DNA from: Ustulina deusta
Taxonomy: Eukaryota; Ascomycota; Sordariomycetes; Xylariales; Xylariaceae
Length of the DNA stretch: 64,000 nucleotides
Direction: 5' to 3'
NCBI GenBank assembly: GCA_023159155.1
Contig: JAJNNX010000021.1
Span: 1-64,000 of the forward strand
In this document: piece after piece, positions 53,377-64,000 of the stretch
Numbering within the stretch: position 1 is the first letter of the stretch
Layout: every line of letters begins with the position of its first letter
Translations under genes and position numbers: made by a program
The notes under the pieces: model-generated
Seen by the model: the letters and a program-made list of their open reading frames with translations, nothing else
Told to the model about the DNA's origin: nothing
Database searches by the model: none

Positions 53377-54254
53377 TGATGAATTTTTAGTATTTTAATT
53401 TCCTACCTTTCCCTGAATCAAAGTATGTAAAATATAGAAGGCACATAACTCAGCAGTGTTGAATGACGGAGGGGCGGTTGACTTTCGCTTGAAGGAAACT
53501 CGCCGGTCGGGGGAACTGGGTGCTTGCTGTTAGCGATTCTGCAGCGCCCCCTGCACGTTGACCCTCCGCCACAGCCCCTTTCTCGCTGCGCCAGAGGGCT
53601 TGGCTAGTCTGCATAATGCTGGAGTGCATTTCAAGGTCGTCGCGTTTTTTACCTGACCCTGATTAGGATTCGAAGCTTGATGCATGCATTCTCTATATTA
53701 ATTCTAGTTCTATGAGCGACTGATTACTGTTGTGTTTACTTTTACACTTGAATCCACAAACTCTCTGCTGTAAAGCTAGAAGGATATAACGAGTTAGGCA
53801 TATTATCGGGATGTTCCATACAGCCACCACCCAATTCTACTGGTTTTGTGCTGATTTATGGCGCTGCAGTCAGCAGCCGAAATGGTCATCTAAAAAGAAT
53901 TATCTGCAGCACTGCCCGCTGGGCAAACACAGACACCTAAGAATGATAGGGTGGCGATCAAGCTCACTCGTTAACGAGGCCCACCCGCAACTCGTATTGA
54001 ATATAGTGGAAGGGTAACAAGAGGCTGGGAGAAGACAGTGAAGCTGCCTCGTCCTCTTAGACTCAGCCCGAGCCTTCTGTCATGAATGATAGTTTGTAGG
54101 TAGCTAATAGCACACACATTCCATACTTCCCTCTCCCCTTACGCATTTTGCTAAATTGATTACCCGCGTGCTCTCAAGCGCAAGGATTGAGTCCCAGTCC
54201 CGATTATCTAGTTTGGCAAATTGTGCGGCGCTTGGCCGGTTTCGACCTATCAAA
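53377..54254. promoter_or_regulatory. Divergent intergenic region between the NLR and SNF2 genes
   Basis: The 878 bp separating two start codons must hold both promoters. A GC-rich block (about 53465-53600; GGCGGTTGACTTTCGC, CGCCGGTCGGGGGAAC) lies nearer the NLR. A pyrimidine stretch CTTCCCTCTCCCC at about 54126-54138 precedes the SNF2 start, typical of fungal promoters. No clear TATA box or named operator was recognised. A short plus-strand frame at 53811-54017 shows no support. Confidence 0.6.
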
Positions 54255-57200
54255 ATGAGTTTCTTTGCTGATGATGTCTCTGTGGATGACTGGGCGATAA
54301 CTGAGTCAGGCATGTCTTCACTGAAACGAGCGAATCCATTTGAGACAGAGGAACAGAGTTATACACACACCACAACCTCGTTCATACCACCGGGTGTTCA
54401 ACACACCAGCGAAATCCTGGATTTGGACACGAACGAGAACACCTGTTTTGGCAGCGTAAATATCTCCTCTTCATCGCCCAGAAAATAGCTAACTATCATG
54501 CAGATAATCGATGTCAAAGTGCAATTATGCATAATGAACAGACCCAACCGAAGGAACACCTGGCATGACAGCTCGGTGTGCTCCTTTGATGTCGCGCAAG
54601 AAGGCGACTACTTTGCATTGAAGCACGGTGGCAGCACATTTGGGAGATTGAACAAGGGTCTTTGTAGACACCTTCGTGATCTTGTTTCCAAGCAACAAGT
54701 TTGTATCCAAGCATTTGTATCAACCAATGACTGGGATACAGCAATGAGCTCCTGGAGCCGCCGGACAACCACCTATCCTCTCGCAGAGATCAACATTTAT
54801 GGTGCACGAGCAAGTGCCGAAGAGGTCGGTAGTATCTTGTCAAAATATAGGTTATTTCTACAAATGCCCCAACACGGATTGGATAATGTCGAGTACTACA
54901 ATCCGCACATTCTAAGAATAGAAGGGTATTCACAATTAGCCTCATTCGAACAACCTCGGGAATTCACAAAAGATGCGTCTGAGACTTCGGGAAGCAGTGA
55001 AGAGAGAGAAGCGCGGTCCAACGATACTACTGTGGTTGACTCGATTCTTGACTCATTGTCACATCACAATGTTCTACAAGAAATATCTATTGTTCCGGAT
55101 ATAAGAAGTACGCTTCTACCGTAAGTGATACCTAGACTACCATTCGATTTACTAAACCTAATACTTCTTCAATCGCCACAGCCACCAGAAGGAAGCAGTC
55201 GATTTCATCTTCAGGCGAGAGACGGAGCAAATATCCTCCGACCTGAGTCTCTGGAAATTTAATGATGTGGACGCAGACGAGCCTTTGTATGCACCTGTTC
55301 CTCCCTCTCTAATTACCTCCTTTTTTAGTTTTATTTTTAATTTTTCAGAAAAAAAAGGTTTCCTACTAATATTCTCCATTTTACAGTTATCAGCACGTCT
55401 TCAGCGGAGCAAAGCGACCAGAGCGAGCTGAGGCCAGGGGTGGTATCATTGCAGACGAAATGGGGTTAGGAAAGTCACTCGTCATGTTATCCACAATCGC
55501 CGGTTCTCTTGACCGTGCCAAAGACTTTGTTGCTGCTGAGAATCGACAACTATCATCTCAACCACTAAAGAAAATAGCTTCCGGAGCAACACTCATTCTA
55601 GCACCATCATCGTGTAAGTGTCCGTCACTCAAAAACTTGTTTCGAAACAGCTCAGATATATATAACTTTCCGATATTAATCAGTCGTCAGTATTGATCGA
55701 CAATTGGGTTGACGAGATCCGCAAGTATGGACCACATGCAAGATAGCTTCGGGAACTTTACTAACAATCAAAAAGACACGCAAATCCTGGCACGCTTCCA
55801 TTTCATAAGCATCTCGGTCCAGAAAGGCATCAAGAGACGCAACTACTTCAGGAGCGGCCAATAGTCTTTACAACTTATGCTACTGTGACGGCTGAGTTCC
55901 GACGCGGCGATAGTACTCTAGCCAAGATCAATTGGTTCAGAATTGTTTTAGACGAAGGTAAGTTCAAGAAACAAAATAGATCACATATTCTCAGCTCTTC
56001 ATTTTAATGCCACACCTAGCCCATGATATTCGCAATCGGTCCACAAAGCAATTTCAAGCCGTAGCTAGTATACCATCTTTACATCGCTGGTGCCTTACTG
56101 GCACCCCTATCCAGAACAGTGTTGAAGACCTTGGAGCGCTGGTATCTTTTCTCAAGGTGCCAATACTAGAAAATGCTCCAGCATTTCGAAAGTTTATCAC
56201 GAACCCAATAATGTCAGGATCAGGGTCTCGCTTTCAAAACCTTCGGGTGTTACTGCGGGCTGTCTGTCTTCGAAGAACGCGGCAACTCTTAGACCTACCA
56301 GAGCCCGTCCCGAAACTCCGAAGACTGCCGCTCACGTCCTTGGAACAATCTCAGTATAATGATCTGCTTTCTAAGGGAAGGATATTGATCGATATGGCAG
56401 TTAGCAAACGTGGAAAGAGTAACGTCAACTCTGCGTACCTTGAATCCCTCCTCAAACTACGAATATTTTGCAATAATGGTCAGCCAAGGGCGGGTCTAGA
56501 CCTCGGACCAAGAGGACTGCCAACGGATCCGGATGAGGCGCTTATATATCTTCAACAGCAGGGTCAGAACATCTGTATTTACTGTTCTGGAACGATATAT
56601 TTTATTAATGAATCAGCGGAAACCGATGGTGGCATCTTCATATCATCCCGCTGTCACTTGGTCTGTCATCACTGCTTACCTCACCACCGCGCACAAAAAA
56701 AGCGTTGTCCAGTTTGTGATGTCAACGGATCAACGTCCCAGGCTTTCTTACCGCCAAGTGGTGTGCACATCGATTCGGTCAGATATGATAAATTCAGAAA
56801 CATGCAGCAGGATGGCCCGTACCCATCAAAGTTATTGGCGCTCTTGTCTGACATCCGTCAGAACTCTAGCCATAAAAGGTAGTCTCCCAGCGAACCTCGG
56901 TCCATTTGTATATCTAATTATGGAATACTTTAGCATTGTGTTCTCTTGTTGGAAGAAGACACTCGACATCGCTGGCGGACTCCTTCAGAATCAAGGCATA
57001 CGATGCAATATAATCCACGGCTCGCTTTCTTTGGCTGAACGCGTCAAAGTGTTGAGGGACTTTAGATCCCCAATTGGCGCGAACATTCTGCTAATGACAC
57101 TGGGAACTGGTGCTGTGGGGCAAGTACTCTTCTTGTCCACCTTGAAACTATTCAGGTAGTCATTAACAATCTGCAGATTAAATCTTGCGGTTGCATCACG

Positions 57201-57562
57201 TATATATCTTTTAGAGCCGCAATGGAACCCATCTATCGAGTCTCAGGCAATTGGAAGAGCACTTCGACTTGGCCAGACTTCTCAAGTGGTCATTATCCGA
57301 TACGTCATGATTGACACTATTGAAGAGGTCTGAATTTACCCTGTCCTCGTTTTAGTCCTTGACCTCTGATAAATCGTAGAAAAATGTCCTGTTTCGCCAA
57401 AAGAAAAAGCTTAAACTAGCGGGTGGTGGATTTAATAAAGGAAAAGAGGTGCCATCTGAGAGACTTCAAGCACTGCGAGTAAGACAGCAATGGCTCGAGA
57501 GATCTTGGCACTATACTGACAATTTACAGGATGTCTTTGGCGTTGATGAGGGTTTGGTATAG
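54255..57562 (+). CDS. SNF2-family (Rad5/HLTF-like) DNA-dependent ATPase with RING-like insert (11 exons)
   Basis: I join 54255-54455, 54504-55120, 55182-55286, 55387-55613, 55691-55724, 55776-55957, 56020-56878, 56934-57119, 57177-57327, 57380-57478 and 57530-57562: 2694 nt, 897 aa, phases consistent. Start chosen for its context (CAAAATGAG); an upstream ATG at 54156 in the same frame is possible. Visible motifs: LLPHQKEAVDF before motif I; DEMGLGKS at 331-338; DEAH at 454-457 (split by an intron); LTGTPIQN at 481-488; RING-like Cys/His at 641, 644, 667, 668, 671, 674, 685 and 688; motif V TLGTGAVGLNL ending near 807; motif VI QAIGRALRLGQ at 827-837. The family remodels chromatin or branched DNA using ATP, and RING members can act as ubiquitin ligases. 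It should act in the nucleus. Full motif set, no RIP damage. Intron 8 is GC-AG. Confidence 0.92.
57120..57176 (+). other. GC-AG intron 8 of the SNF2 gene
   Basis: Donor GG|GCAAGT, the textbook GC-type context; branch CATTAAC; acceptor CTGCAG|A. Splicing produces MTLGTGAVG-LNLAVASRIYLLEPQW, the intact helicase motif V. The nearby GT at CAA|GTACTC would put the downstream helicase core out of frame. Length 57 nt. Confidence 0.88.
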
Positions 57563-58800
57563 CAATAATTAAAAGTCTGTTCGAAGCTCATGCTTCTACA
57601 TTTCTGAATCCAATTCCCGGTTCAGACGCGCGTCTCTCAATCTTCCTCAACCCTGACGTTAGACGGAAAGACCGACAATGCTTTTCAGACGCAATTGAGT
57701 ATCCAATAGTAGCTCAAGTAATTGGGAGACTGGTGCTAGAAGGATTGTTGTCTTACTTATTGTAGGGTCATCGTACATCTCATTACTATCCAATTTCGGC
57801 TTCTAAGCCATCAAAGAGCTGCCATATATATATTATGAAATACCTAATGAAATGTGCGTCATCTTTGGTACAATGAATGACTAGTCCAACCCGATCTCTG
57901 TTTAGGTCAAAGACACAAGATTCGACTCTCTCTTATATGAAAACCGAAGGTGCTCTTCATCTCGGATGATCAACAGTTCCTAGGTGCACACGGTTGTTCC
58001 ATTGGCGATGAATAACGGCTTTGATACCACTCCCCGTTCCACGCGTTAGGCCGGTGCTGATTCCCTGTTTTAGAACTATAATTAGTTGGTATCCCCGTTC
58101 TGTTTTACACGCTGCTATCTGCAAGTAAGAAAGCTGTTCTTGTAAAGTCTCAGGTTCCCTAGCTTAGAGTGATTATTTATAAATACCTTACCAGTAATTA
58201 GGCTGATTAAGCACCACCGCACCCTATCTTGTATAAGCAGCTTCAGTTGCGCCAACGGCACGCATTGAATCGTGTTTGCCATGTATTACATCGCAACATC
58301 CGACCGTGGGCGCGTCATAGCCCGTGCCATGTTCTGTCCTGGAAAGACGCTCGCGATACAAGGCACCGGCCCGGCACCAAGCTTTATCGAGGGAATTGCT
58401 ATCACGGAAAAACGACGCCGTTAGTGCCGTGAAGGTACTAACAGTATATATGCCCACATCTCCGCCACAATTGCCTTCGCCGAGGCCACCAGGTCGGCCA
58501 TCCTTAACATTATTGCAAGGAAATATTAACACCCATTTAGAACAGAAACCCTCATAGATGTCTCCTCACCCTGGTCCACCCGCTCATGTGAGCTTAGAGC
58601 CATGAATAGCAATTGCGGCACGGTAATAGTATTTGCTAATGTTACTATTTATATTAAATAAATACGCTGCTCTATTTGGCCTTTATATACAACTATTAAC
58701 TGTTACTATATCCTATGGTACGTAGTGTTTTATTGGTTTCAAAACTGTCTTATTTTCAAGACCACTGGTGAACTCGCTGAGAGCTAACTAGAAGAATTCT
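57563..58800. other. Balanced-composition intergenic DNA, no gene recognised
   Basis: About 1.2 kb downstream of the SNF2 gene without RIP signature. Frames of 67-102 codons overlap on both strands around 58224-58557 but conflict with each other, show no family match and no splice pattern, so I call nothing. It may hold the 3' UTR and decayed sequence. Confidence 0.5.
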
Positions 58801-59124
58801 ATGCCATGCGGCTTATTAGTTTATTGCTTCTTAGTGAAACGTTGGTTTGCGTGTGCACTTTCGGCTGTCTTGTTACTGTGTTGTGTTGGGTTACGTCGCT
58901 TAATTAGGCACCGCGCACGGAAACGCTGTAGGGATGATGATTCACCCCACTTGGACGGTGGGCCATTGGTGTCGGATTTAGCACTAGCGATCTCGCCACG
59001 TATTGCCCGTAGAAGGTCTGTTATTATTATTGTTGTTGTAGGTCTGTTAGTGTGGTGTATTTACACCCTTTATATATATATCCCTTATATAATTAGGTGT
59101 AGGACTACTAAAACGTTCCATTAG
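58801..59124 (+). CDS. Possible small membrane protein, unsupported by homology
   Basis: A 107-codon frame encodes a hydrophobic N-terminal segment (about residues 12-33), an Arg/Lys/His-rich loop (34-45), a short polar stretch and a second hydrophobic segment (about 72-98). The two-helix pattern with a basic loop is suggestive. Against it: the second hydrophobic stretch comes from ATT/GTT/TAT low-complexity DNA, the frame ends where RIP'd DNA begins, and I recognise no family. It could well be chance. Confidence 0.2.
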   Translation: MPCGLLVYCFLVKRWFACALSAVLLLCCVGLRRLIRHRARKRCRDDDSPHLDGGPLVSDLALAISPRIARRRSVIIIVVVGLLVWCIYTLYIYIPYIIRCRTTKTFH

Positions 59125-59562
59125 CTAAAGGTATACCCCCCTTACTTCTATAGTAGTACTTTTTACTAGCTATTCTAAGGCTCTTATTACTACTTAGCCT
59201 ACTACTAAATCTAACATACCCCTTTAAGAAAGGCTATTTTAGTAGCTTTTTTTAGCTATATAATTATATTTAAAAGAAACGTATAGGTGTGTATAATATA
59301 GTAATTTTAATATATATATTAATAAGCTTGTATTAAATAGATATATATATATATAAAGGTTTTATATAATAATTTTTATATTTAGTATTAATACGTTTGT
59401 ATTAGTTAAGAATAATATTTATAGGTTTGCTAATATAGTTATTTTTATTTCTAATCTATATTGCTACTTTTAGTACAATCTTTTAATTAGTAAATATAAA
59501 GCTTAAATATATAGCTATAGTTAGCTTATATATAGTAATAAATTTAATATTAGTACTTATTA
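59125..59562. other. Transition from gene island into AT-rich DNA
   Basis: Composition falls progressively from about 59125 onwards. No gene or LTR seen; TATATA runs occur at about 59340-59357. Confidence 0.45.
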
Positions 59563-60195
59563 TAGGTTGTAATAAGTTTTTAAAAAGCGTTTTTTTTATA
59601 TTAATAAATCTTTTAAAGATATGTATTATTTATTATAAGTAGTAGCGAGCTTTTAAAAAGCATTTTTTTTTTGCTATAGTAAAACTTTTATTAAGATTTA
59701 GCAGCTATAATTAAATATATAGCAATATTATAAAATATATTTATATATTATATATAGTAAGCTTTATAGAAGTTTTTTTTTTTTATATAGCAAAGCTTTT
59801 AATAATATTTAATAGCTATAATAAGTTATAATAAACTTTTTTAAAAGCGTTTTCTTTTTTATTATAGCAAAGCTTTTATTAAAATTTAGTAGTTATAATT
59901 AAATATATAGCAGTATTATAAAGCTTTTAAACAATATTTAATAGCTATAATAAATTATAGTAAGCTCTTTAAAAGTTTTTTTTTTAAAATAAGCTTTTAT
60001 ATATATTTTAGTATTATAAGTAGTAAGCTTTTTTTTAAAAGCTTTTCTTTTTTTGCTAGTAGAGCTTTTAATAATATTTAGTAGCTATAATTAGTTATAA
60101 GCAGTTAGTAAGCTTTTTTAAAAGCGTTTTTTTTTTGCTAGTAAAGCTTTTATTAAGATTTAGCAGCTATAATTAGTTGCAAAGTAATATATATA
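59563..60195. repeat. Degenerate tandem array, about six units of 75-110 bp
   Basis: A module roughly AGTAAGCTTTTTAAAAGC, then a T-run, GCTAGTAAAGCTTTTATTAA, then ATTTAGCAGCTATAATTA recurs near 59565, 59645, 59750, 59830, 59955, 60025 and 60105. Each unit has a self-complementary AGCTTTTTAAAAGC core. Copies are imperfect and partly truncated. It does not belong to any retroelement seen here. Confidence 0.7.
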
Positions 60196-60421
60196 TATAT
60201 ACTTTATATATAATAAATCTTATTAAAGTATTCTAAAAGGTTTATTATTTTTTTAATTTGCTACTTTTTTAGCTTATAAGGAGCTTGCTAGCTCTTTAAA
60301 GTATAAGGACGGCTACTTTTTTAGTATATGTTTATTTATTTTTGTATTTTTTTAAAAGTATACTAAGCGTTTTAATCACGCTTTATTTACTAATAAGTAA
60401 TTTATTTAGTTGCTAGGTTAA
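60196..60421. other. AT-rich spacer before A4
   Basis: No gene or repeat recognised between the tandem array and the A4 LTR. The 5 bases before the LTR are GTTAA. Confidence 0.4.
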
Positions 60422-60651
60422 TATAATAATTAATATAGTTTTAGTAAGACCTATAAAAACTCTAGACCTATATAGCAATAAGATAGGAAGTCTATATATA
60501 AACTAATTTATAACTTTATAGCTATATATAAAAAGTTTATATCTATTTATTTTATAAACTCTGATTTTTTTTTTTTTTTTTTTTAGTTTAAACTTTTTAT
60601 TTATAGTATTAATAAACTAGCTATAAAAGTTTTATTTAACTAATTATAATA
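60422..60651 (+). repeat. 5' LTR of A4
   Basis: A 230-bp family A LTR, TATAATAATTAATATAG to TTATAATA; among the most RIP'd copies. Confidence 0.82.
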
Positions 60652-61171
60652 CTACTTTAAGCTTATTAATTATTTATTAATACATATTTAATAAATATAT
60701 ATTTTTATTTTAGTTATATATTTAATATAAAAAATTATATATTTTATAATATAAACTTAATTTTAATATAATTTTAAAAAAACTTAACTTTAAATATTTT
60801 AAATTTATTTTTAGTTTTTAAATAATTAAAATAATTGTAAAAAAATTTTTTTATAAAAAAAAAGAAAATTTTATATTAAACTTTTTTATAAGCGCTTTAA
60901 ACAAACTAATATTTAAAAAAAAATAAAAAAAAAACAAAAAGTTAAAACTTAAAAAAATAAAATTTAAACTAAAACTAAAACAATTTAAAATAAATAATAT
61001 ATTTAAAAATATATTAAAAAATATTAAAATTATATAAGCTTATAATTTTATATTAGTTTTAATAAAACTTTTTTAATAAATAAAAAAAATAAAACGCTAG
61101 TTTTTTATTATATTTATTTTAATATTTTTAAAAAATAACTATAACTTAATAATAAAAAACATATTTAAAAA
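60422..61171 (+). mobile_element. LTR retrotransposon family A, copy A4 (5' part, interrupted)
   Basis: A heavily RIP'd 5' LTR (60422-60651) is followed by CTACTTTAAGCTTATTAATT and an interior matching 35373 onwards in A3, with some internal deletions. It stops at 61171, where an inverted family A LTR starts. The rest of A4 would lie beyond the window. Confidence 0.8.
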
Positions 61172-61396
61172 TATTACAATTAGTCAAATAAAGCTTCTAT
61201 AGCTAGTTTATTAATACTATAGACAAAGACTTTAAGATAAAAAAAAAAAAAAATCAAAGTTTATAAAATAAATAAATATAAATTTTATATATATAGCTAT
61301 AGAATTATAAATTAATTTATATATAAACTTTTTATTTTATTGCTATATAGGTCTAAAATTTTTATAAGTCTTGCTAAAACTATACTAACTATTATA
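61172..61396 (-). repeat. 3' LTR of inverted copy A5
   Basis: A 225-bp LTR beginning TATTACAATTAGTC and ending CTAACTATTATA on the plus strand, flanked on the right by CTATTTTTTTTTAAAACT (complement of the purine tract). Confidence 0.85.
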
Positions 61397-64000
61397 CTAT
61401 TTTTTTTTAAAACTAAAAATTTAGATATAATTTTAGCTTAAGATTATTAATAATGTTAAATTTATATAGTTTTTTTATATTATATTGCTTTATTATTATT
61501 TTTATAATTTTAAAAAAAGTTTAAAAGCTTTTTTATAAGTTTTATAAAATTAGTTAAGCTTAATTAGTATATTTTTAAAAATTTAAGCTATATATTAAGT
61601 ATTATTAAAATTATAGCTTTTTTAAGCAATTTAATATTATAGCTTTTTATTTTTTTTATATATTTTTAATTGTTTGATTTGTTTAATTTTAAATTTTGTT
61701 TTATTGTTAATATTTTTAATTAAAAATAATAATTAGATTTATTAAAATAAAAAGTTATTATTTATTTTTTATAATCGGTTAGTATAAAATAGGGGTTTTA
61801 TTTTATAAAAATTAAATAAATTAAAAATATAGCTAAATTTTTGTTTTTTTAGGATTTTAAAAAGTCTAACTAACTAAAAATCTAATCTAATAGTTAGTAC
61901 TTATGTTATAAAGCTTTTTTTTTTTAAAAAAACCTTATTTTTTATTTTACAATTTATTAAGCGTTTTTTTTTATTAGTTTATAGCTTATATTATTTTTAT
62001 ATAAAAATTACTATATTATATATTATTTTTTAAATATTTTAAGTTTAGCAAACTAGTTTAAACATTTATTGCTTAGTATTAAAATTTATAATAGTTTTAC
62101 TAATATTTATTATTAAAAAGTTTTATGTTTTAATTTTTATTGCTATTTTTAGTAGTAATATATTAATTAATAAATATTATAAAAAATTATATATAAAGTT
62201 TAAAGTAAGAAAATAAATGTTTTAATTGTTTTAATATTTATTAATATAAAAATAGAATTATTAGTTTAGTTTTTGATTAGTTAATTTTATTATTTTTTAA
62301 GTTTAAAGGTAGTAAGTACTACTAAAATAGTGCTTAATGCTTATAAAACTATTAATTATTGCTATAAATTTAGAAATAAATAGTTTTGTATTATTTAAGA
62401 TCTATATATCTAATATACTAAAAAATCTATATAAACTTTTATAATATTATATAACTAATAATTTTATAATATTTGTTTTTTTGCTAAATAAAGTTATAAT
62501 TAAATAACTAAATTTATTTATAAATATTTATATATAGTTATAATTTTATTAGTTAAGTAGTATATTTTTATTATTTATTACTATATATTACTATATTATA
62601 GCTAATATAAATAATAAATAAAAAAAGTTAGAAGTTTTATTTTATAATATTTTGTTTTTTTTATAGTTATAATAATTATATATATATTGTTTATAATTAT
62701 ATTTTAAATAAAACTAATAATATTTTTGTTTTAATATTTTGATTGTTTTGTATTAATTTTAGTAGGTTATAATTAAAAATATATAAGCTTTTTAAATTAA
62801 AGCTATACAAAAAAAATAGTCCTATTTAAAATAACCTTAGGTATATATAGCTTTTTATTTTTATTTTTTAGATTTTATAGCTAGTTTTTTTGTTTAATTA
62901 AGGTTATTAGGTTAGCTTTTTAAAAAATATTAAATAAAAAGTCTATAGTTAATATAGGACCTAATATTTTGTTAGATAGGACTAATATTATTGTTTGTTT
63001 TTTAGTTTTTTTAGTTTTAATTATAAAAAGTTTAGCTATTTTTTTTAATAAAATATTAATTATTATATTTTTTTGTTTTAATTAGTATCAAAAATTAATA
63101 TTAAAGTTTAATAATTAATTATTATAAAAAACTTAGTTTTAAAAAGCTTTAGGTAGTAGTATTTTAAAGTTTATATTATTGCTAAAAATTTATAGTTTTA
63201 AATTAGGTAGGCTTGCTTAGTTAATATTATTGTTTTAAAAAAATATTTTATAAGTTTTTAGATTATATTTTTTTATTACTACTAGATAATTCTTTTTGTT
63301 ATATTATATAAAATATTTATTTTTATTTATATTAGTTAGCCGGGCTTAACAAAAGCTAAAATAAATACTTTATATATTAGTAGTTTTATATGTTTAAAAG
63401 CTTGTTTTTGTTTTAGTCCTATTATAAATAGTTTATTTTTTTTAATAGTTAATTTAGAAAAGTAGCAATTTTACTAGCGTAGTCAATAAATATATAAATA
63501 TAATTATAAAATTTAAAAAACAATTAGATTAATTTAGTATTTTTAAAATTATTAAAGTTTTAATTTAAAATTGTTTAGATTTTTATAAGGTTAATTCTGA
63601 TTTTTATTTTAATTTTTATAACAATTTTTAAATAATTAATAATAAATATATTAAAATAAGACTTTTTAATATTTTTTTAATATTTAGTTTAATATAAGTA
63701 ATAGATTATTTTTTTATAATAAGTCTAGTATGATTTTTTAGTTTTAAAATAGATCAAAATATTGTTTGTATAAATATTTGCAAACTTATTTAAAAGTTTT
63801 TAAATTTATATATTAATAAAAGCTTGCTATTAAACAGGTTTTATTTTTAAACTAAATAATAAAACTTTTTATTAAAATATTTTTTTATAGGTTTAAAAAA
63901 AATAAAATAATATAATTTTATAGTTAATAATAATTAATAAAAAGTTTTAATAATATTTAATTTTATAAAGCAAGTAGTATTATAATAATTAAATATAGTA
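61172..64000 (-). mobile_element. LTR retrotransposon family A, inverted copy A5 (runs off window)
   Basis: The 3' LTR (61172-61396) is inverted and followed, reading rightwards, by the reverse complement of the polypurine tract and of the 3' interior of A2 and A3 up to base 64000. For example, 62700-62760 is the complement of 11820-11870 of A2. It lies inside A4, so it inserted in opposite orientation into an older relative. Confidence 0.85.

Noticed and set aside
53811..54017. 68-codon frame between the two divergent genes
   Set aside because: No family resemblance, poor context, and it falls in the promoter region.
54498..57159. The SNF2 locus as several separate small genes
   Set aside because: Consensus introns join all pieces into one frame with every helicase motif in order, so the fragments are exons.

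Overview
The window looks like a chromosomal segment of a filamentous ascomycete (Pezizomycotina). Two compositions alternate sharply. Gene-bearing DNA is near balanced, with about 50-nt introns, GT/GC-AG borders and CTRAY-type branch points. The rest is extremely A+T-rich, and its retrotransposon pol genes are still recognisable but carry C-to-T/G-to-A changes on both strands, many creating TAA/TAG stops. That is the signature of RIP (repeat-induced point mutation). Species cannot be fixed from the sequence alone.

Layout. (1) 1-41.2 kb and 59.2-64 kb are nested, RIP-degraded LTR retrotransposons. Family A (about 6.05 kb, LTRs 225-244 bp) has two full copies (7301-13435, TSD TTTTT; 35129-41176, TSD GTAGG) and at least four partial ones (1-1492, about 31540-33863 inverted, 60422-61171, 61172-64000 inverted). 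Gypsy E (about 2155-15663) is split by a family A copy, which itself holds an unmutated solo LTR: three levels of nesting. Gypsy C (17175-24840) sits inside an LTR of gypsy D. Two solo LTRs of family B (10636-10904 and 26108-26332) are unmutated and have perfect 5-bp TSDs, so they arrived after the surrounding RIP. (2) 41.43-42.7 kb is a small balanced-GC island with no convincing gene but with diverged internal repeats. (3) About 42.7-49.79 kb is a RIP-degraded Ty1/Copia element; its left LTR is almost unmutated where it meets the island. (4) 49.8-59.1 kb is the gene island.

Genes. Two intact multi-exon genes diverge from a shared 878-bp intergenic region. On the minus strand is an 8-exon NLR-like (STAND) protein of 1036 aa: DUF7708-like N-terminus, NACHT NTPase, winged helix, C-terminal C2H2 zinc fingers. 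On the plus strand is an 11-exon, 897-aa SNF2/Rad5-type ATPase with an inserted RING-like domain. I rebuilt both by joining exons at consensus splice sites; total lengths and all phases agree, and each gene needs one GC-AG intron. The pairing of a zinc-finger NLR with a chromatin-remodeler-like ATPase inside a RIP'd transposon nest is the most interesting biology here; a functional link is inference only.

No rRNA, tRNA, CRISPR or bacterial-type operon was seen.
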